Shown here piece after piece: positions 50,190 to 61,689 of a stretch of 64,000 bases of DNA (its first letter is position 1; the number at the start of each line of letters is the position of its first letter). Under the pieces are notes generated by a model. The model made no database searches and was not told the origin of the DNA. It worked only from the letters and a program-made list of their open reading frames with translations. This DNA is from Gammaproteobacteria bacterium (GTDB lineage Bacteria > Pseudomonadota > Gammaproteobacteria > SZUA-140): assembly GCA_016712635.1 (NCBI GenBank), contig JADJQS010000001.1:346001-410000 (forward strand), written 5' to 3'. The translations under genes and the position numbers were made by a program.

Positions 50190-51158
50190 ATGGGCCTCGA
50201 TGAGATCCAGTCCTGCGTCGCTGCGGACATGGAGGCCGTGAACGCGCTGATCCACGAGCGCCTGCAGACCCAGGTCGCTCTGATAAATCAACTGAGTTTT
50301 TATATAGTTAACAGCGGCGGGAAGAGGCTGCGCCCGATCCTGGTGCTGCTCAGCGCGCATGCCTTGGGGTACCGTGGATCGAGACACATCGATCTGGCTG
50401 CGATCATTGAATTCATCCATACCGCAACGCTGCTGCACGACGACGTCGTGGATGCCTCGGAGCTGCGTCGCGGCAAGGAAACTGCCAACGCGGTCTGGGG
50501 GAACGAGGCGAGCGTGCTGGTCGGGGATTTCCTCTATTCGCGCGCCTTCGAGATGATGGTGACCGTGAAGAACATGCGCGTCATGGAGATCATGGCCAGC
50601 GCCACCAACGTCATCGCCGAAGGCGAGGTCATGCAGCTGCTGAACAGCAATGACGCGGAAACCACGGAGGAGCGCTACCTGGACGTGATCCGCTGCAAGA
50701 CCGCGAAGCTGTTCGAGGCGGCGGCCCAGGTGGGTGCCGTCGTCAGCGGCGCTACGGCCCAGGTGGAAGACGCCATGGCTGCGTACGGAAGACATCTGGG
50801 AACGGCTTTTCAACTGATCGATGACATGCTGGACTACTCAGCGAATTCCCAGCACATCGGCAAGAACGTGGGTGACGACCTCGCCGCCGGCAAACCCACG
50901 CTGCCCTTGATCCACGCCCTGCGCCGCGGCAACCCGCGGGAGGCGGAGATCATCCGGGACGCCATCGAACATGGCGGCCGGGAAAAGATCGCCGAGGTGC
51001 TGAAAGCCATTGAATCCACCGGAGCGTTGGCTTACACTGCGCGCTCGGCCCGGGATGAGGCTGCCAAGGCAGCTGCCGCGCTCGCGGTCCTCCCGGCGTC
51101 TCCCTATCGGGAGGCCTTGTACGCCCTGGCCGAATTTTCCGTCAATCGATCATATTGA
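50190..51158 (+). CDS. ispB: Octaprenyl diphosphate synthase IspB
   Basis: 322 aa. The two aspartate-rich motifs are LLHDDVVDAS (FARM) and QLIDDMLDYSA (SARM), and the NSGGKRLRPILVLLSA region is conserved. It makes the C40 side chain of ubiquinone. MGLDEIQ...DMEAVN aligns with the E. coli IspB N-terminus, so ATG 50190 is used; a GTG at 50157 would add 11 residues. Divergence from rplU-rpmA is the standard gammaproteobacterial arrangement. Confidence 0.93.
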   Translation: MGLDEIQSCVAADMEAVNALIHERLQTQVALINQLSFYIVNSGGKRLRPILVLLSAHALGYRGSRHIDLAAIIEFIHTATLLHDDVVDASELRRGKETANAVWGNEASVLVGDFLYSRAFEMMVTVKNMRVMEIMASATNVIAEGEVMQLLNSNDAETTEERYLDVIRCKTAKLFEAAAQVGAVVSGATAQVEDAMAAYGRHLGTAFQLIDDMLDYSANSQHIGKNVGDDLAAGKPTLPLIHALRRGNPREAEIIRDAIEHGGREKIAEVLKAIESTGALAYTARSARDEAAKAAAALAVLPASPYREALYALAEFSVNRSY

Positions 51159-51170
51159 CCGATCCCGCCG

Positions 51171-51247
51171 CGGGGTGTAGCTCAGCCTGGTAGAGCACTG
51201 CCTTCGGGAGGCAGGTGTCGCACGTTCGAATCGTGTCACCCCGACCA
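51171..51247 (+). tRNA. tRNA-Pro (CGG anticodon)
   Basis: 77 nt. The acceptor CGGGGTG pairs with CACCCCG, and ACCA is encoded. The D-arm is GCTCAGCCTGGTAGAGC; the anticodon arm CTGCC-TTCGGGA-GGCAG gives anticodon CGG; the T-arm carries ACGTTCGAATCGT. It starts 12 bp after ispB and is likely co-transcribed. Confidence 0.97.
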
Positions 51248-51420
51248 CTGTACTGTTGAAATCCTAGCCCCGAATTCCGAGCGGCGCTCTCCGCAACCAT
51301 CACCCCAGCCATACTGCAATGAGCAGGCACACATCAGCACTGGCGGAGTGCGGTGTGTAATCATGACTACCCGGGAATTCTTGCTGCGGGCAGACTGCTC
51401 GGAACAGTCTTGCGATACTG

Positions 51421-51449
51421 AAAAAACCAGGGCCCTGCAAGAGGGCCCT
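51421..51449 (-). terminator. Terminator of the Tat-signal small gene
   Basis: Minus strand AGGGCCC - 7 nt loop - GGGCCCT hairpin followed by GGTTTTTT, starting 25 bp after the stop of the gene at 51474. Confidence 0.82.
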
Positions 51450-51473
51450 TTGTGCGTGCATTTATTAAGCGTG

Positions 51474-51683
51474 TTACCTGTGACCGCCGCGATTCCTGTC
51501 TTTATCCTTTCCGCGATATTTGTCCTTGTTGTCCTTCTTGCGGCCTTTATTTTTATCGCGATCCTTGTGGTGAGAACCCTGGCCTGCAAGCGCCGGAGTG
51601 GCGCTCAAGGTCAGTACTACAGGCACAACGTATGTCGTCTTCTTCAGAAACTCGCGTCTTGAGCTGTCTTTCAACCCGTTCAT
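51474..51683 (-). CDS. Small Tat-signal protein with highly charged mature tail
   Basis: 69 aa. The N-terminus MNGLKDSSRREFLKK contains a consensus twin-arginine motif (SRREFLK, Arg9-Arg10), then the hydrophobic stretch TTYVVPVVLTLSATP and a cleavage site ALA-GQG. The mature part (about 36 aa) is almost entirely Lys, Arg, Asp, Asn, Gly and His (SHHKDRDKNKGRKKDNKDK). No cysteine. ATG 51683 gives a compact Tat signal; an upstream in-frame ATG at 51713 adds ten residues. A terminator follows. RREFLKK-type mini-proteins are known in proteobacteria but their role is unclear to me. Confidence 0.72.
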   Translation of the reverse strand: MNGLKDSSRREFLKKTTYVVPVVLTLSATPALAGQGSHHKDRDKNKGRKKDNKDKYRGKDKDRNRGGHR

Positions 51684-52121
51684 GTCTAATACCCCATTAG
51701 CCTCTTCCCACATCCTGTGGCATTAGTAAATTAACCCGTTGCATACACCGACAACGCAAACCCATTCTAGCTCGCCGCCAATATTCCGGCAATCACTGGC
51801 GCGAAACCGATTTTGAATTGATCTAAATATCGCAACGACCGCCACGAGTCGTTCTCGAACGTGGGAATTATAACCAGTTGTTAATCCAACATAAATATAC
51901 TTAACGGCCTGATGGCCCGGCATTAATTACCCACCTGCACCGTCAGATCGAGCCGGGGGCACGATCCAGATCAGAATCGAATCGCCCGGGCACCGAGCCG
52001 GCTTATTGACGCTGAATGCGCCAATTCATGCCTGATCAGTAGCAGCCCTAAACTTCACCCCCCTTTGTCCGAATACTTATCGATACCATCCCTATCGGTC
52101 AACGACACGCAAGATCCGTTT
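51684..52121. other. Spacer between the Tat-signal gene and pilS
   Basis: About 440 bp. The first 200 bp is AT-rich and probably holds the promoter of the minus-strand small gene. I found no TGGC-N8-TTGC sigma-54 site, no CRP-type site and no gene. A TTG start for pilS at 52065 lies in it but is not favoured. Confidence 0.45.
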
Positions 52122-53777
52122 ATGAAGGCTTCCGCCGATACTTCGGCTCAGCTTGGCCCCTCCCGGCCGAGCGATGTCTCCATTCAGCCGCGCGCCAGCG
52201 ACTCGGACTGGAAACAGCTGCTCTATCTGAACTACTTCCGGGTGGCCCTTGCCGGCCTGTTCGTCATGCTCAGCCTCATCGACCGCCCGCGTCTGCCTGC
52301 GGTCGAATACAGCGGTACGCTCTTTTCGATGACCAGCATGGCGTATGCCCTGCTCGCCGTGTGCGCACTGTTCACGATCAAGTGGCGACGTCCCGGCTTC
52401 AACGCCCAGGCCTACGTGCAGATCATGTCCGATATTCTCGCGATCACCTTGCTGATGCACGCCAGTGGTGGCGTGCGCAGCGGCCTGGGTATGCTGCTGA
52501 TCATCTCGATCGCCGGCGGCAGCCTGATCATGGCGGGCCGCACCTCGCGCCTGTTCGCCGCCATCGCAAGCCTGGCGGTGCTGATCGAACAGGTATATTC
52601 CTGGCTGGAAGGCGCGACGCTCACCACCAGCTACACCCACGCAGGCCTGCTCGGCGCAAGCTTTTTTGCCACGGCGATCCTGGCCCACGTGCTTGCGCGC
52701 CGGCTGCGCGAGAGCCAGGCGCTGGCGGAGCGGCGCGGCGTGGACCTTGCCAACATGGCACAACTCACCGAGTATGTCATCCAGCGCATGCAGACCGGCA
52801 TCCTCGTGGTAGACGACAATTTCTCCATACGCCTGATCAACGCGTCGGCCACCCGCCTGCTCGAGCTTGCGTCCAGGACGGAAGGCAGGCCGATCAAGCA
52901 GGTCTCCACCGAACTTGACCGCCAGCTGCGCGAGTGGTGGAACAATTCGATCTATGAGCCGCAGAGTTTCCGCCCCACGGAGGCGGCGCCGGAAATCCTG
53001 CCGAAATTCGCCCGCCTCGGCATGGATCCCTCCGCCGGCACGCTGATCTTTCTCGAGGACATGGCGGCGCTGACCCAGCAGGCGCAACAGCTCAAGCTCG
53101 CCTCGCTGGGACGTCTGACCGCGAGCATCGCGCACGAGGTGCGTAATCCGCTCGGCGCGATCAGCCACGCCAGCCAGCTGCTGGCCGAATCGCCACACCT
53201 CGATTCCGGCGATGCACGCCTGACGGAGATCATCCAGGAGCATTCCGAGCGGGTGAACGCGATCATCGAGAACATCATGCAGCTCAGCCGCCGCCAGCGC
53301 GCCAGCCCGGAGGAACTGTTGCTCAAGCCGTGGCTCAATCAGTTCATCAACGAATTCACCAGCAGCGAGGAGCTCACCCCGGGCGAGATCCGGCTGGAGG
53401 TGACGCCCGGAGACACGCGTGTGCAGATGGATCCCGGGCAATTGCACCAGATCCTGTGGAACCTCTGCCATAATGGCGTCAAGCATGGCGCCGCCAACGG
53501 CCGCAACGGGCTGACCCTGCGCGTCGGCATCGTGGCGGACACGAACAATCCCTATCTGGACGTGGTGGACAACGGCCCCGGAATCGATCCGAAACTGCAG
53601 CAGCAGATCTTCGAACCGTTCTTCACCACCGCAGCGGATGGCACCGGCATGGGGCTGTATATCGCGCGCGAACTCTGCGCCAGCAACCAGGCGCGGCTGA
53701 ACTATCTGCCGAACCCGGTCGGCGGCGGGCGGTTCCGCATCACCTTCGCCGATCCCCGGCGAAGACAGGTCGCCTGA
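52122..53777 (+). CDS. pilS: Sensor histidine kinase PilS
   Basis: 551 aa. Six membrane helices span about residues 45-210 (LNYFRVALAGLFVMLSLI onward), then a PAS-like region (GILVVDDNFSIRLINASATRLL), and the HisKA box SIAHEVRNPLGAISHASQLL with the phospho-His. The ATPase domain has N (LCHNGVKHG), G1 (VVDNGPGIDP), F and G2 (GTGMGLYIAREL). This layout is that of PilS, which senses PilA in the membrane and controls PilR. pilR follows after 2 bp. Confidence 0.94.
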   Translation: MKASADTSAQLGPSRPSDVSIQPRASDSDWKQLLYLNYFRVALAGLFVMLSLIDRPRLPAVEYSGTLFSMTSMAYALLAVCALFTIKWRRPGFNAQAYVQIMSDILAITLLMHASGGVRSGLGMLLIISIAGGSLIMAGRTSRLFAAIASLAVLIEQVYSWLEGATLTTSYTHAGLLGASFFATAILAHVLARRLRESQALAERRGVDLANMAQLTEYVIQRMQTGILVVDDNFSIRLINASATRLLELASRTEGRPIKQVSTELDRQLREWWNNSIYEPQSFRPTEAAPEILPKFARLGMDPSAGTLIFLEDMAALTQQAQQLKLASLGRLTASIAHEVRNPLGAISHASQLLAESPHLDSGDARLTEIIQEHSERVNAIIENIMQLSRRQRASPEELLLKPWLNQFINEFTSSEELTPGEIRLEVTPGDTRVQMDPGQLHQILWNLCHNGVKHGAANGRNGLTLRVGIVADTNNPYLDVVDNGPGIDPKLQQQIFEPFFTTAADGTGMGLYIARELCASNQARLNYLPNPVGGGRFRITFADPRRRQVA

Positions 53778-53779
53778 CC

Positions 53780-55111
53780 ATGACGCGGGCGCTGGCATTG
53801 ATCGTCGACGACGAGCCTGATATCAGGGAGCTGCTGGCCCTGACGCTCGGCCGCATGGAGATCGACTGCCGTTGCGCCGCGGATGTCACCCAGGCCAAAG
53901 ACTTGCTCGGCCGCGAACACTTCGACCTCTGCCTGACCGACATGCGCCTGCCGGACGGCAACGGCATCGATCTGGTGGAATACATCCAGAATGCTTATGC
54001 CGACATCCCCGTCGCGGTCATCACCGCCCATGGAAACGTCGAATCGGCGGTACAGGCCCTGAAGGCGGGCGCATTCGATTTTGTCTCCAAGCCGGTGGAC
54101 CTGCAGGCCCTGCGTGCCCTGGTCAATACCGCCCTCAAGCTGCGGCACAGAAACAAACCGGAGCGCTCGGCGCTCGCGCTGCTGGGCGACTCGGCGGCGA
54201 TGCGGAACACCCGCGCCACGATTGCGAAGCTGGCGCGCAGCCAGGCGCCCGTCTATATCAGCGGTGAGTCCGGCACCGGCAAGGAACTCGCGGCACGCCT
54301 GATACACGAGCAGGGCCCGCGCTCGGACAAGACGTTCGTGCCGGTCAACTGCGGGGCCATCCCCGAGGCATTGATGGAAAGCGAATTCTTCGGCCACAGA
54401 AAGGGCAGTTTCACCGGCGCAGTGCAAAACAAAGAGGGCCTGTTCCAGGCCGCGCACGGCGGTACGCTGTTCCTCGACGAGGTCGCGGACCTGCCGCTGC
54501 ACATGCAGGTGAAGCTGCTCCGGGCGATCCAGGAGAAGGCCGTCCGTCCGGTGGGCGAGCAGAAGGAGACCTCCATCGACGTGCGCATCCTGAGCGCGAC
54601 CCACAAGGATCTTGCCGCACTGGTCAGGGACAACGCCTTCCGCCAGGATCTGTTCTACCGCATCAACGTGATCGAACTCCCCATGCCGTCGCTGCGCGAG
54701 CGGACCGAAGACATACCGCTGCTCGTCGAACATATCCTGCGGAAACTCTCGGCGCACGGCGAAATGGAATTCCCGCGCCTGGCCGAGTCCGCGCTCGCGG
54801 CGCTGACGCGCTACCCCTTCCCCGGCAACGTGCGGGAACTGGAGAATATCCTTGAACGCGCGATGACACTGTGCGAACAAGGGACCATCCGGGAAGAAGA
54901 CCTGCAGCTCATCGCGGCCAGAGGGAATACAAACATCGCGCCGTCAACGGCCGGGGAGATACCGCTGGAGCCGTATCTGGGGAACATCGAAAAAGAAACC
55001 ATCCTGCGCGCCCTGGAACAGGCGAAACACAACAAGACCGCCGCCGCCCGCCTGCTCGGCATCAGCTTCGGCGCCCTGCGCTACCGATTGAAGAAACTCG
55101 GGATGGAATAG
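53780..55111 (+). CDS. pilR: Sigma-54-dependent response regulator PilR
   Basis: 443 aa. A receiver domain (LIVDDEPDIRELL; phospho-Asp in LCLTDMRLPDGNG; Lys in VSKPVDLQA) is followed by an AAA+ domain with Walker A GESGTGKE, the sigma-54 contact loop GSFTGA, and Walker B GTLFLDEVADLPL, then a Fis-type HTH (NKTAAARLLGISFGALRYRLKKLG). It activates pilA transcription with RNA polymerase-sigma54. It is coupled to pilS. The pilA promoter 290 bp downstream is a clear target. Confidence 0.96.
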   Translation: MTRALALIVDDEPDIRELLALTLGRMEIDCRCAADVTQAKDLLGREHFDLCLTDMRLPDGNGIDLVEYIQNAYADIPVAVITAHGNVESAVQALKAGAFDFVSKPVDLQALRALVNTALKLRHRNKPERSALALLGDSAAMRNTRATIAKLARSQAPVYISGESGTGKELAARLIHEQGPRSDKTFVPVNCGAIPEALMESEFFGHRKGSFTGAVQNKEGLFQAAHGGTLFLDEVADLPLHMQVKLLRAIQEKAVRPVGEQKETSIDVRILSATHKDLAALVRDNAFRQDLFYRINVIELPMPSLRERTEDIPLLVEHILRKLSAHGEMEFPRLAESALAALTRYPFPGNVRELENILERAMTLCEQGTIREEDLQLIAARGNTNIAPSTAGEIPLEPYLGNIEKETILRALEQAKHNKTAAARLLGISFGALRYRLKKLGME

Positions 55112-55121
55112 CATAGATATC

Positions 55122-55145
55122 GGGGACAGATTTAAATCTGTCCCC
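55122..55145. repeat. GGGGACAGATTT palindrome after pilR
   Basis: A perfect 24-nt palindrome made of GGGGACAGATTT joined to AAATCTGTCCCC, 10 bp after the pilR stop. Same family as the array at 11403-11630 and the variant at 59105. Confidence 0.8.
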
Positions 55146-55333
55146 GGATTTCCGGATTTCTGTAACCCTTGCTTCTTTCCTAGTACTTAGTCCTTATTTA
55201 TCTGCGGTACACAATGTGCTGAAAATCAGCAACACCTGCTCAAGATCCGCAGGTCTTCAGCCGTAATCCAGGGAGGGAGCGCGGCGGTGAATGCGTATTC
55301 TCATGTACCGGTGACACATCGGCGGATCGTATT

Positions 55334-55349
55334 TGTGACACGGATCACG
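55334..55349. promoter_or_regulatory. CRP/Vfr-like site upstream of pilA
   Basis: TGTGACACGGATCACG matches TGTGA-N6-TCACG, one base from consensus, 55 bp before the sigma-54 -24 element. The word TGACAC in it is repeated 24 bp upstream (55312-55317) and could instead be a PilR half-site pair. Confidence 0.6.
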
Positions 55350-55403
55350 TTTCCGACCCGGCAGCCCCGGTATCCCTCCCGATTTTGCGCGCGGACTCCA
55401 ACT

Positions 55404-55419
55404 TGGCATGCTTCATGCA
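55404..55419 (+). promoter_or_regulatory. Sigma-54 promoter of pilA
   Basis: TTGGCATGCTTCATGCAA: TGGCATG at -24 and TGCA at -12, with GG and GC 10 nt apart. Start predicted near 55430, giving a leader of about 100 nt. PilR-dependent control of pilA is established in relatives and pilSR are directly upstream. Confidence 0.88.
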
Positions 55420-55517
55420 AACTTTTGCGCAAGGCATGCATATAGCCCCCAGTTCGAATCAAACAGCAAAGTCATAAATAGTTTTCAGTGGCACGAGACA
55501 CCGATCCCAATCTTTAG

Positions 55518-55961
<444 letters not shown>

Positions 55962-55987
55962 TAACAAATACATTTCAAGCATTAATT

Positions 55988-56018
55988 ACGAGGCACCCTA
56001 CAGGGTGCCTCGTTTTTT
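55988..56018 (+). terminator. Terminator of pilA
   Basis: Arms ACGAGGCACCCT and AGGGTGCCTCGT (12 bp, 2-nt apparent loop) followed by seven T residues, 27 bp after the pilA stop. Confidence 0.95.
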
Positions 56019-56044
56019 TCATCCATAGTCGCCAGAGCAGGCCA

Positions 56045-56060
56045 TGTGACAGAGATCACG
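56045..56060. promoter_or_regulatory. CRP/Vfr-like site upstream of pilB
   Basis: TGTGACAGAGATCACG: TGTGA-N6-TCACG, the same variant as the site before pilA. It lies 82 bp before the pilB start, a suitable distance for activation. Confidence 0.6.
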
Positions 56061-56141
56061 AAGTGATATTCGTCCTAAAACCATCGAGATACAGGCCGAT
56101 ACTTTAGCTGTCAGGAAAAGGACTTAAGGGATCTGTAGATA

Positions 56142-57863
<1,722 letters not shown>

Positions 57864-57867
57864 AGAC

Positions 57868-59091
57868 ATGGCGGAAAAGGCACAGAAACTCTCCCTCTTC
57901 GCGTGGGAAGGCACCAACAAGAGCGGCAACAGGGTGCGCGGCGAGACGCGCAGTTCGAGCCTGTCCCTGGCCAAGGCCGAGCTGAGGCGCCAGGGCATCA
58001 ACCCGACCCGCGTGAAAAAGAAGGCCCAGTCGCTGTTCGGCGGCAAGCGCAAGAAGAAGATCACCCAGGGCGATATCGCGATCTTCAGCCGCCAGATGGC
58101 CACCATGATGTCCTCGGGCGTGCCGCTGGTGCAGTCCTTCGAGATCATAGGCCGCGGCCACGAGAACCCCGCCATGGCTGAGCTGATCCTCGCCATCAAG
58201 GGCGACGTGGAAGCTGGTAACCCGCTGGCAGACGCCCTCGGCAGACACCCGTTCCAGTTCGATGACCTCTATTGCAATCTGGTCAACGCCGGCGAGCAGG
58301 CGGGCATCCTGGAGAATCTGCTCGACAAGATCGCCACCTACAAGGAAAAGACCGAGGCGATGAAGAGCAAGATCAAGAAGGCGATGTTCTACCCCCTCGC
58401 CGTCATCGTCGTGGCCTTCATCGTCACCACCATCCTGCTGCTGTTCGTGATCCCGCAGTTCCAGGATATGTTTTCCGGCTTCGGCGCCGATCTGCCGGCG
58501 ATGACCATGTTCGTGGTCAATCTGTCCATCCTGTTCCAGAACTGGTGGTGGGCGATCTTCGGTGCCATCGGCGGCGGTATCTATGCCTTCTTCGAGGCCA
58601 AGAAGCGCTCGCGCAAATTCAGGCACATATTAGATCGACTCATGCTCAAGGTGCCCGTTTTCGGCGACCTGTTGACCAAGGCCGCCATCGCCCGCTTCGC
58701 CCGCACACTATCAACCATGTTTGCCGCCGGAGTGCCGCTGGTGGAGGCGATGGCGACCGTCTCCGGCGCCGCCGGCAACATCGTCTACAGCGAGGCCATC
58801 CTGCGCATCCGCGACGAGATTGCCACCGGTTCTCCGCTCAATCAGAGCATGAAACAGACCGAGCTGTTCCCCAACATGGTGGTACAGATGGTAGCGATCG
58901 GCGAAGAGGCCGGCTCGATCGACGCCATGCTCAGCAAGGTCGCGGACTTCTATGAACAGGAGGTTGACGACGCCGTTGACGGCCTGAGCAGCCTGCTCGA
59001 ACCGATCATCATGGCATTCCTGGGTGTTGTGATCGGCGGGCTGGTCGTGGCAATGTATCTGCCGATCTTCAAGATGGGCCAGGTGGTTTAA
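57868..59091 (+). CDS. pilC: Type IV pilus platform protein PilC
   Basis: 407 aa with two GspF domains (about 75-200 and 280-400) and three membrane segments (MFYPLAVIVVAFIVTTILLLFVIPQF; WWWAIFGAIGGGIYAFF; PIIMAFLGVVIGGLVVAMYLPIF). The phrase LDKIATYKEKTEAMKSKIKKAMFYP is typical. It lies 4 bp after pilB with a GGAG RBS. It forms the inner-membrane platform turned by PilB. Confidence 0.97.
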   Translation: MAEKAQKLSLFAWEGTNKSGNRVRGETRSSSLSLAKAELRRQGINPTRVKKKAQSLFGGKRKKKITQGDIAIFSRQMATMMSSGVPLVQSFEIIGRGHENPAMAELILAIKGDVEAGNPLADALGRHPFQFDDLYCNLVNAGEQAGILENLLDKIATYKEKTEAMKSKIKKAMFYPLAVIVVAFIVTTILLLFVIPQFQDMFSGFGADLPAMTMFVVNLSILFQNWWWAIFGAIGGGIYAFFEAKKRSRKFRHILDRLMLKVPVFGDLLTKAAIARFARTLSTMFAAGVPLVEAMATVSGAAGNIVYSEAILRIRDEIATGSPLNQSMKQTELFPNMVVQMVAIGEEAGSIDAMLSKVADFYEQEVDDAVDGLSSLLEPIIMAFLGVVIGGLVVAMYLPIFKMGQVV

Positions 59092-59104
59092 CTGCGCCCG
59101 ACAA

Positions 59105-59129
59105 GGGGACGGATCTGAAATCCGTCCCC
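59105..59129. repeat. Variant GGGGACGGATCT palindrome between pilC and pilD
   Basis: Arms GGGGACGGATCT and AAATCCGTCCCC around one G, with compensating A-to-G/T-to-C changes relative to the copies at 11.4 and 55.1 kb, so pairing is kept while sequence changed. A half-site CCCGTCCCC follows at 59140. Confidence 0.75.
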
Positions 59130-59166
59130 GCAACCGGCAACCCGTCCCCGACGGTGCGATTCCGAG

Positions 59167-60063
59167 ATGGATCTTCTTTCACTACTAAAGGACAGCCCGC
59201 CCGCCCTCATTGCCGTCGTCGGCCTGTTCAGCCTGATGATCGGCAGTTTCCTCAACGTGCTCATCCTGCGCCTCCCGGTAATGATGGAACGCCAGTGGCG
59301 CACGCACTGCGCGGAATATCTCACGGACGCGCAGCAACCACATGCCGCCCCCACCTCAAAGGAGGCGGAACCGTTCAATCTCGCGACACCGCGCTCGCGC
59401 TGCCCGCACTGCGGGCATGCCATCACGGCGCTGGAAAACATTCCGATCCTGAGTTATCTGATACTGCGGGGGCGGTGCTCCTCCTGCGGGGCGAGCATCT
59501 CGGCGCGCTACCCGCTGATCGAGGCTGTGACCGCCGTCCTCTCCATGGTCGTCGCCTGGCAGTTCGGGTTTTCCTGGGAAACCGCGGCGGCACTGATCCT
59601 GACCTGGGCGCTGATCGCCCTCAGCGTGATCGACTTCGACCATCAGCTGCTGCCCGACGGCATCACGCTGCCGCTGCTGTGGCTCGGCCTCGCCCTCAGC
59701 CTGTTCGGGGTTTTCGCCGACAGCCCTGACGCCGTCATCGGCGCGCTTGCCGGCTATCTCAGCCTGTGGGGCGTGTACTGGCTGTTCAAGCTGCTCACCG
59801 GCAAGGAGGGCATGGGATACGGCGACTTCAAGCTGCTCGCCATGCTGGGGGCCTGGATGGGATGGACCTATCTGCTGCCGATCGTCCTGCTCTCCTCCCT
59901 GGTCGGCGCAGTCGTCGGTATCACTCTGGTGGTGCTGCGCGGCCGCGACCGCAATATACCCATTCCCTTCGGCCCCTATCTTGCCACGGCCGGCTGGATC
60001 ACCCTGCTGTGGGGACGCGATATACTCGACGCGTACTGGGGCTGGATGGTCTTTCCGCCTTGA
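59167..60063 (+). CDS. pilD: Prepilin peptidase/N-methyltransferase PilD
   Basis: 298 aa. The N-terminal methyltransferase region carries the zinc site CPHCGH ... CSSCGA; the catalytic aspartates are in SVIDFDHQLLPD and GMGYGDFKLLAMLGAW, within eight membrane helices. It cleaves and methylates PilA, FimT, PilV, PilW, PilX and PilE. The phrase FNLATPRSRCPHC is conserved. It is 75 bp after pilC, across the palindrome. Confidence 0.96.
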   Translation: MDLLSLLKDSPPALIAVVGLFSLMIGSFLNVLILRLPVMMERQWRTHCAEYLTDAQQPHAAPTSKEAEPFNLATPRSRCPHCGHAITALENIPILSYLILRGRCSSCGASISARYPLIEAVTAVLSMVVAWQFGFSWETAAALILTWALIALSVIDFDHQLLPDGITLPLLWLGLALSLFGVFADSPDAVIGALAGYLSLWGVYWLFKLLTGKEGMGYGDFKLLAMLGAWMGWTYLLPIVLLSSLVGAVVGITLVVLRGRDRNIPIPFGPYLATAGWITLLWGRDILDAYWGWMVFPP

Positions 60064-60185
60064 GACAAGGCATGCTGGCAGTTTAGCCAGGCCCCCGTCT
60101 TCCGTCCCCATCCAGGGGCCACCACGTGCTGACATCCCGCTGTTCCTCGGCGTATCATCCCGATCATGAGCGAGGCGCCCCCACC

Positions 60186-60791
60186 ATGCTGGTCGTCGGG
60201 CTGACCGGCGGCATCGGCAGCGGCAAATCCACCGTCGCGGACTGCTTCGTGGCGCTCGGAGTCCCGCTGATCGACGCCGACGAAATCGCGCGCGAACTGG
60301 TCGCATCCGGCGGGGAGGCGCTGGACGAAATAGTCGACTGTTTCGGACCGGACATCCTCGACAGCCGCGGCGGCCTGGATCGCAATCGCCTGCGTCACCG
60401 GGTCTTCACCGACGACATACAGCGCCGCCGGCTCGAGGCGATCCTGCACCCTCGCATCCGCGCCGAGATCACGACCCGGATCCGGGGGCTGGATGCTCCC
60501 TATTGCCTCGTCTCCATACCGCTGATGATCGAAACCGCGCAAACCGACCTGGTCGACCGCGTGCTCGTCGTCGACAGTCCGCCCGAGCTGCAACGCGAGC
60601 GCATTGCGCGGCGCGACGGCTGGCCCGAGGAAGAAATCGACGGAGTCCTGCGGGTACAGGCGACGCGTGCGCAGCGCCTCCAGGCTGCCGACGACGTCAT
60701 CGCCAACGACGGCGGCCTGGAGGCGCTGCGTCGCTCGGTGGCGACACTGCACCGGAATTACCTCGCGCTGTCCGACGCTGCGCCGCGCTGA
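60186..60791 (+). CDS. coaE: Dephospho-CoA kinase CoaE
   Basis: 201 aa. Walker A GLTGGIGSGKSTVADCF is at the N-terminus, followed by LIDADEIARELV, HPRIRAEI and VVDSPPELQRERIARRDG. It phosphorylates dephospho-CoA to CoA. ATG 60186 gives the standard start. It is in the conserved pilD-coaE-zapD-yacG run. Confidence 0.96.
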   Translation: MLVVGLTGGIGSGKSTVADCFVALGVPLIDADEIARELVASGGEALDEIVDCFGPDILDSRGGLDRNRLRHRVFTDDIQRRRLEAILHPRIRAEITTRIRGLDAPYCLVSIPLMIETAQTDLVDRVLVVDSPPELQRERIARRDGWPEEEIDGVLRVQATRAQRLQAADDVIANDGGLEALRRSVATLHRNYLALSDAAPR

Positions 60792-60924
60792 CCGCTGCGG
60801 GCGCACGTCGATTTGCCATCCACCCCGCCGTTATGGACAATGTGCCGGATTACGACCGCGAAGCCCGCGCAACGCGCGGCGCACGGGCGCATCCGTCACG
60901 AGGCAGCGCTTGACAGCAGCAGCG

Positions 60925-61689
60925 ATGAACATCATCACGTACGAACAGCCCCTGAATGAGAGGATCCGGACCTTTCTGCGACTCGAATTCCTGTTCCAGC
61001 AGGCGAACCACGGCCTGCAGCATCGCTCGCCCTGGGACACGCGCGCGAGCCTGACCAACCTGATCGAGATCCTCAACGTCTTCGGCCGCACCGACCTCAA
61101 GACCGAGGTCATCAAGGAACTGGAACGGCTGACCGCCATCCTCTCCCGCCTGGAGGCGAACCCGGACGTCGACTCCACGAAGCTCAATGTGATCATGGAC
61201 AAGATCGACCTCCTGGTCGACCGCCTGCACAGCTACCAGGGCCAGGTGGGACAGGAATTGAAGGACAACGAATTCCTCACGGCGATCAAGCAGCGCAGCA
61301 GCATCCCGGGCGGCACCTGCGACTTCGACCTGCCGGTCTATCACTACTGGCTGAAACACGCGGCCGAGGAACGGGATGCGCAGATGCGGCGCTGGCTGTC
61401 AGCCTTCGACACCTTCCGCACTGCCATCGATCTCGTCCTCAGGCTCGTGCGCGAAAGCGCCTCCACCAAACAGGAGACGGCGAGCGGCGGATTCTATCAG
61501 CAGTCCCTCGATACCGGGACGCCGTATCAGCTCATCCGCGTGAGCCTTCCCGTCGATGTCGACTGCTTCGCCGAGATCAGCGGCGGCAAGCACCGTTTCA
61601 CCGTACGCTTCATGGAGATGAACGGATTCGACCGCCCGTTCCAGACCAACCGGGATGTCGCCTTCACGCTGAACTGCTGCGCGATATGA
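60925..61689 (+). CDS. zapD: Cell division protein ZapD
   Basis: 254 aa. [24 protein letters not shown] is the family N-terminus; [40 protein letters not shown] and [17 protein letters not shown] follow. It cross-links FtsZ filaments. ATG 60925 is used although the open frame extends upstream into coaE. It overlaps yacG at its end. Confidence 0.96.
   Translation: MNIITYEQPLNERIRTFLRLEFLFQQANHGLQHRSPWDTRASLTNLIEILNVFGRTDLKTEVIKELERLTAILSRLEANPDVDSTKLNVIMDKIDLLVDRLHSYQGQVGQELKDNEFLTAIKQRSSIPGGTCDFDLPVYHYWLKHAAEERDAQMRRWLSAFDTFRTAIDLVLRLVRESASTKQETASGGFYQQSLDTGTPYQLIRVSLPVDVDCFAEISGGKHRFTVRFMEMNGFDRPFQTNRDVAFTLNCCAI

Noticed and set aside
51820..51850. Possible sigma-54 promoter for the Tat-signal gene (TGGCGGTCGTTGCG)
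   Set aside because: GG and GC are only 8 nt apart.
52092..53798. 568-codon minus-strand open frame
   Set aside because: Antisense to pilS, which has all kinase motifs.
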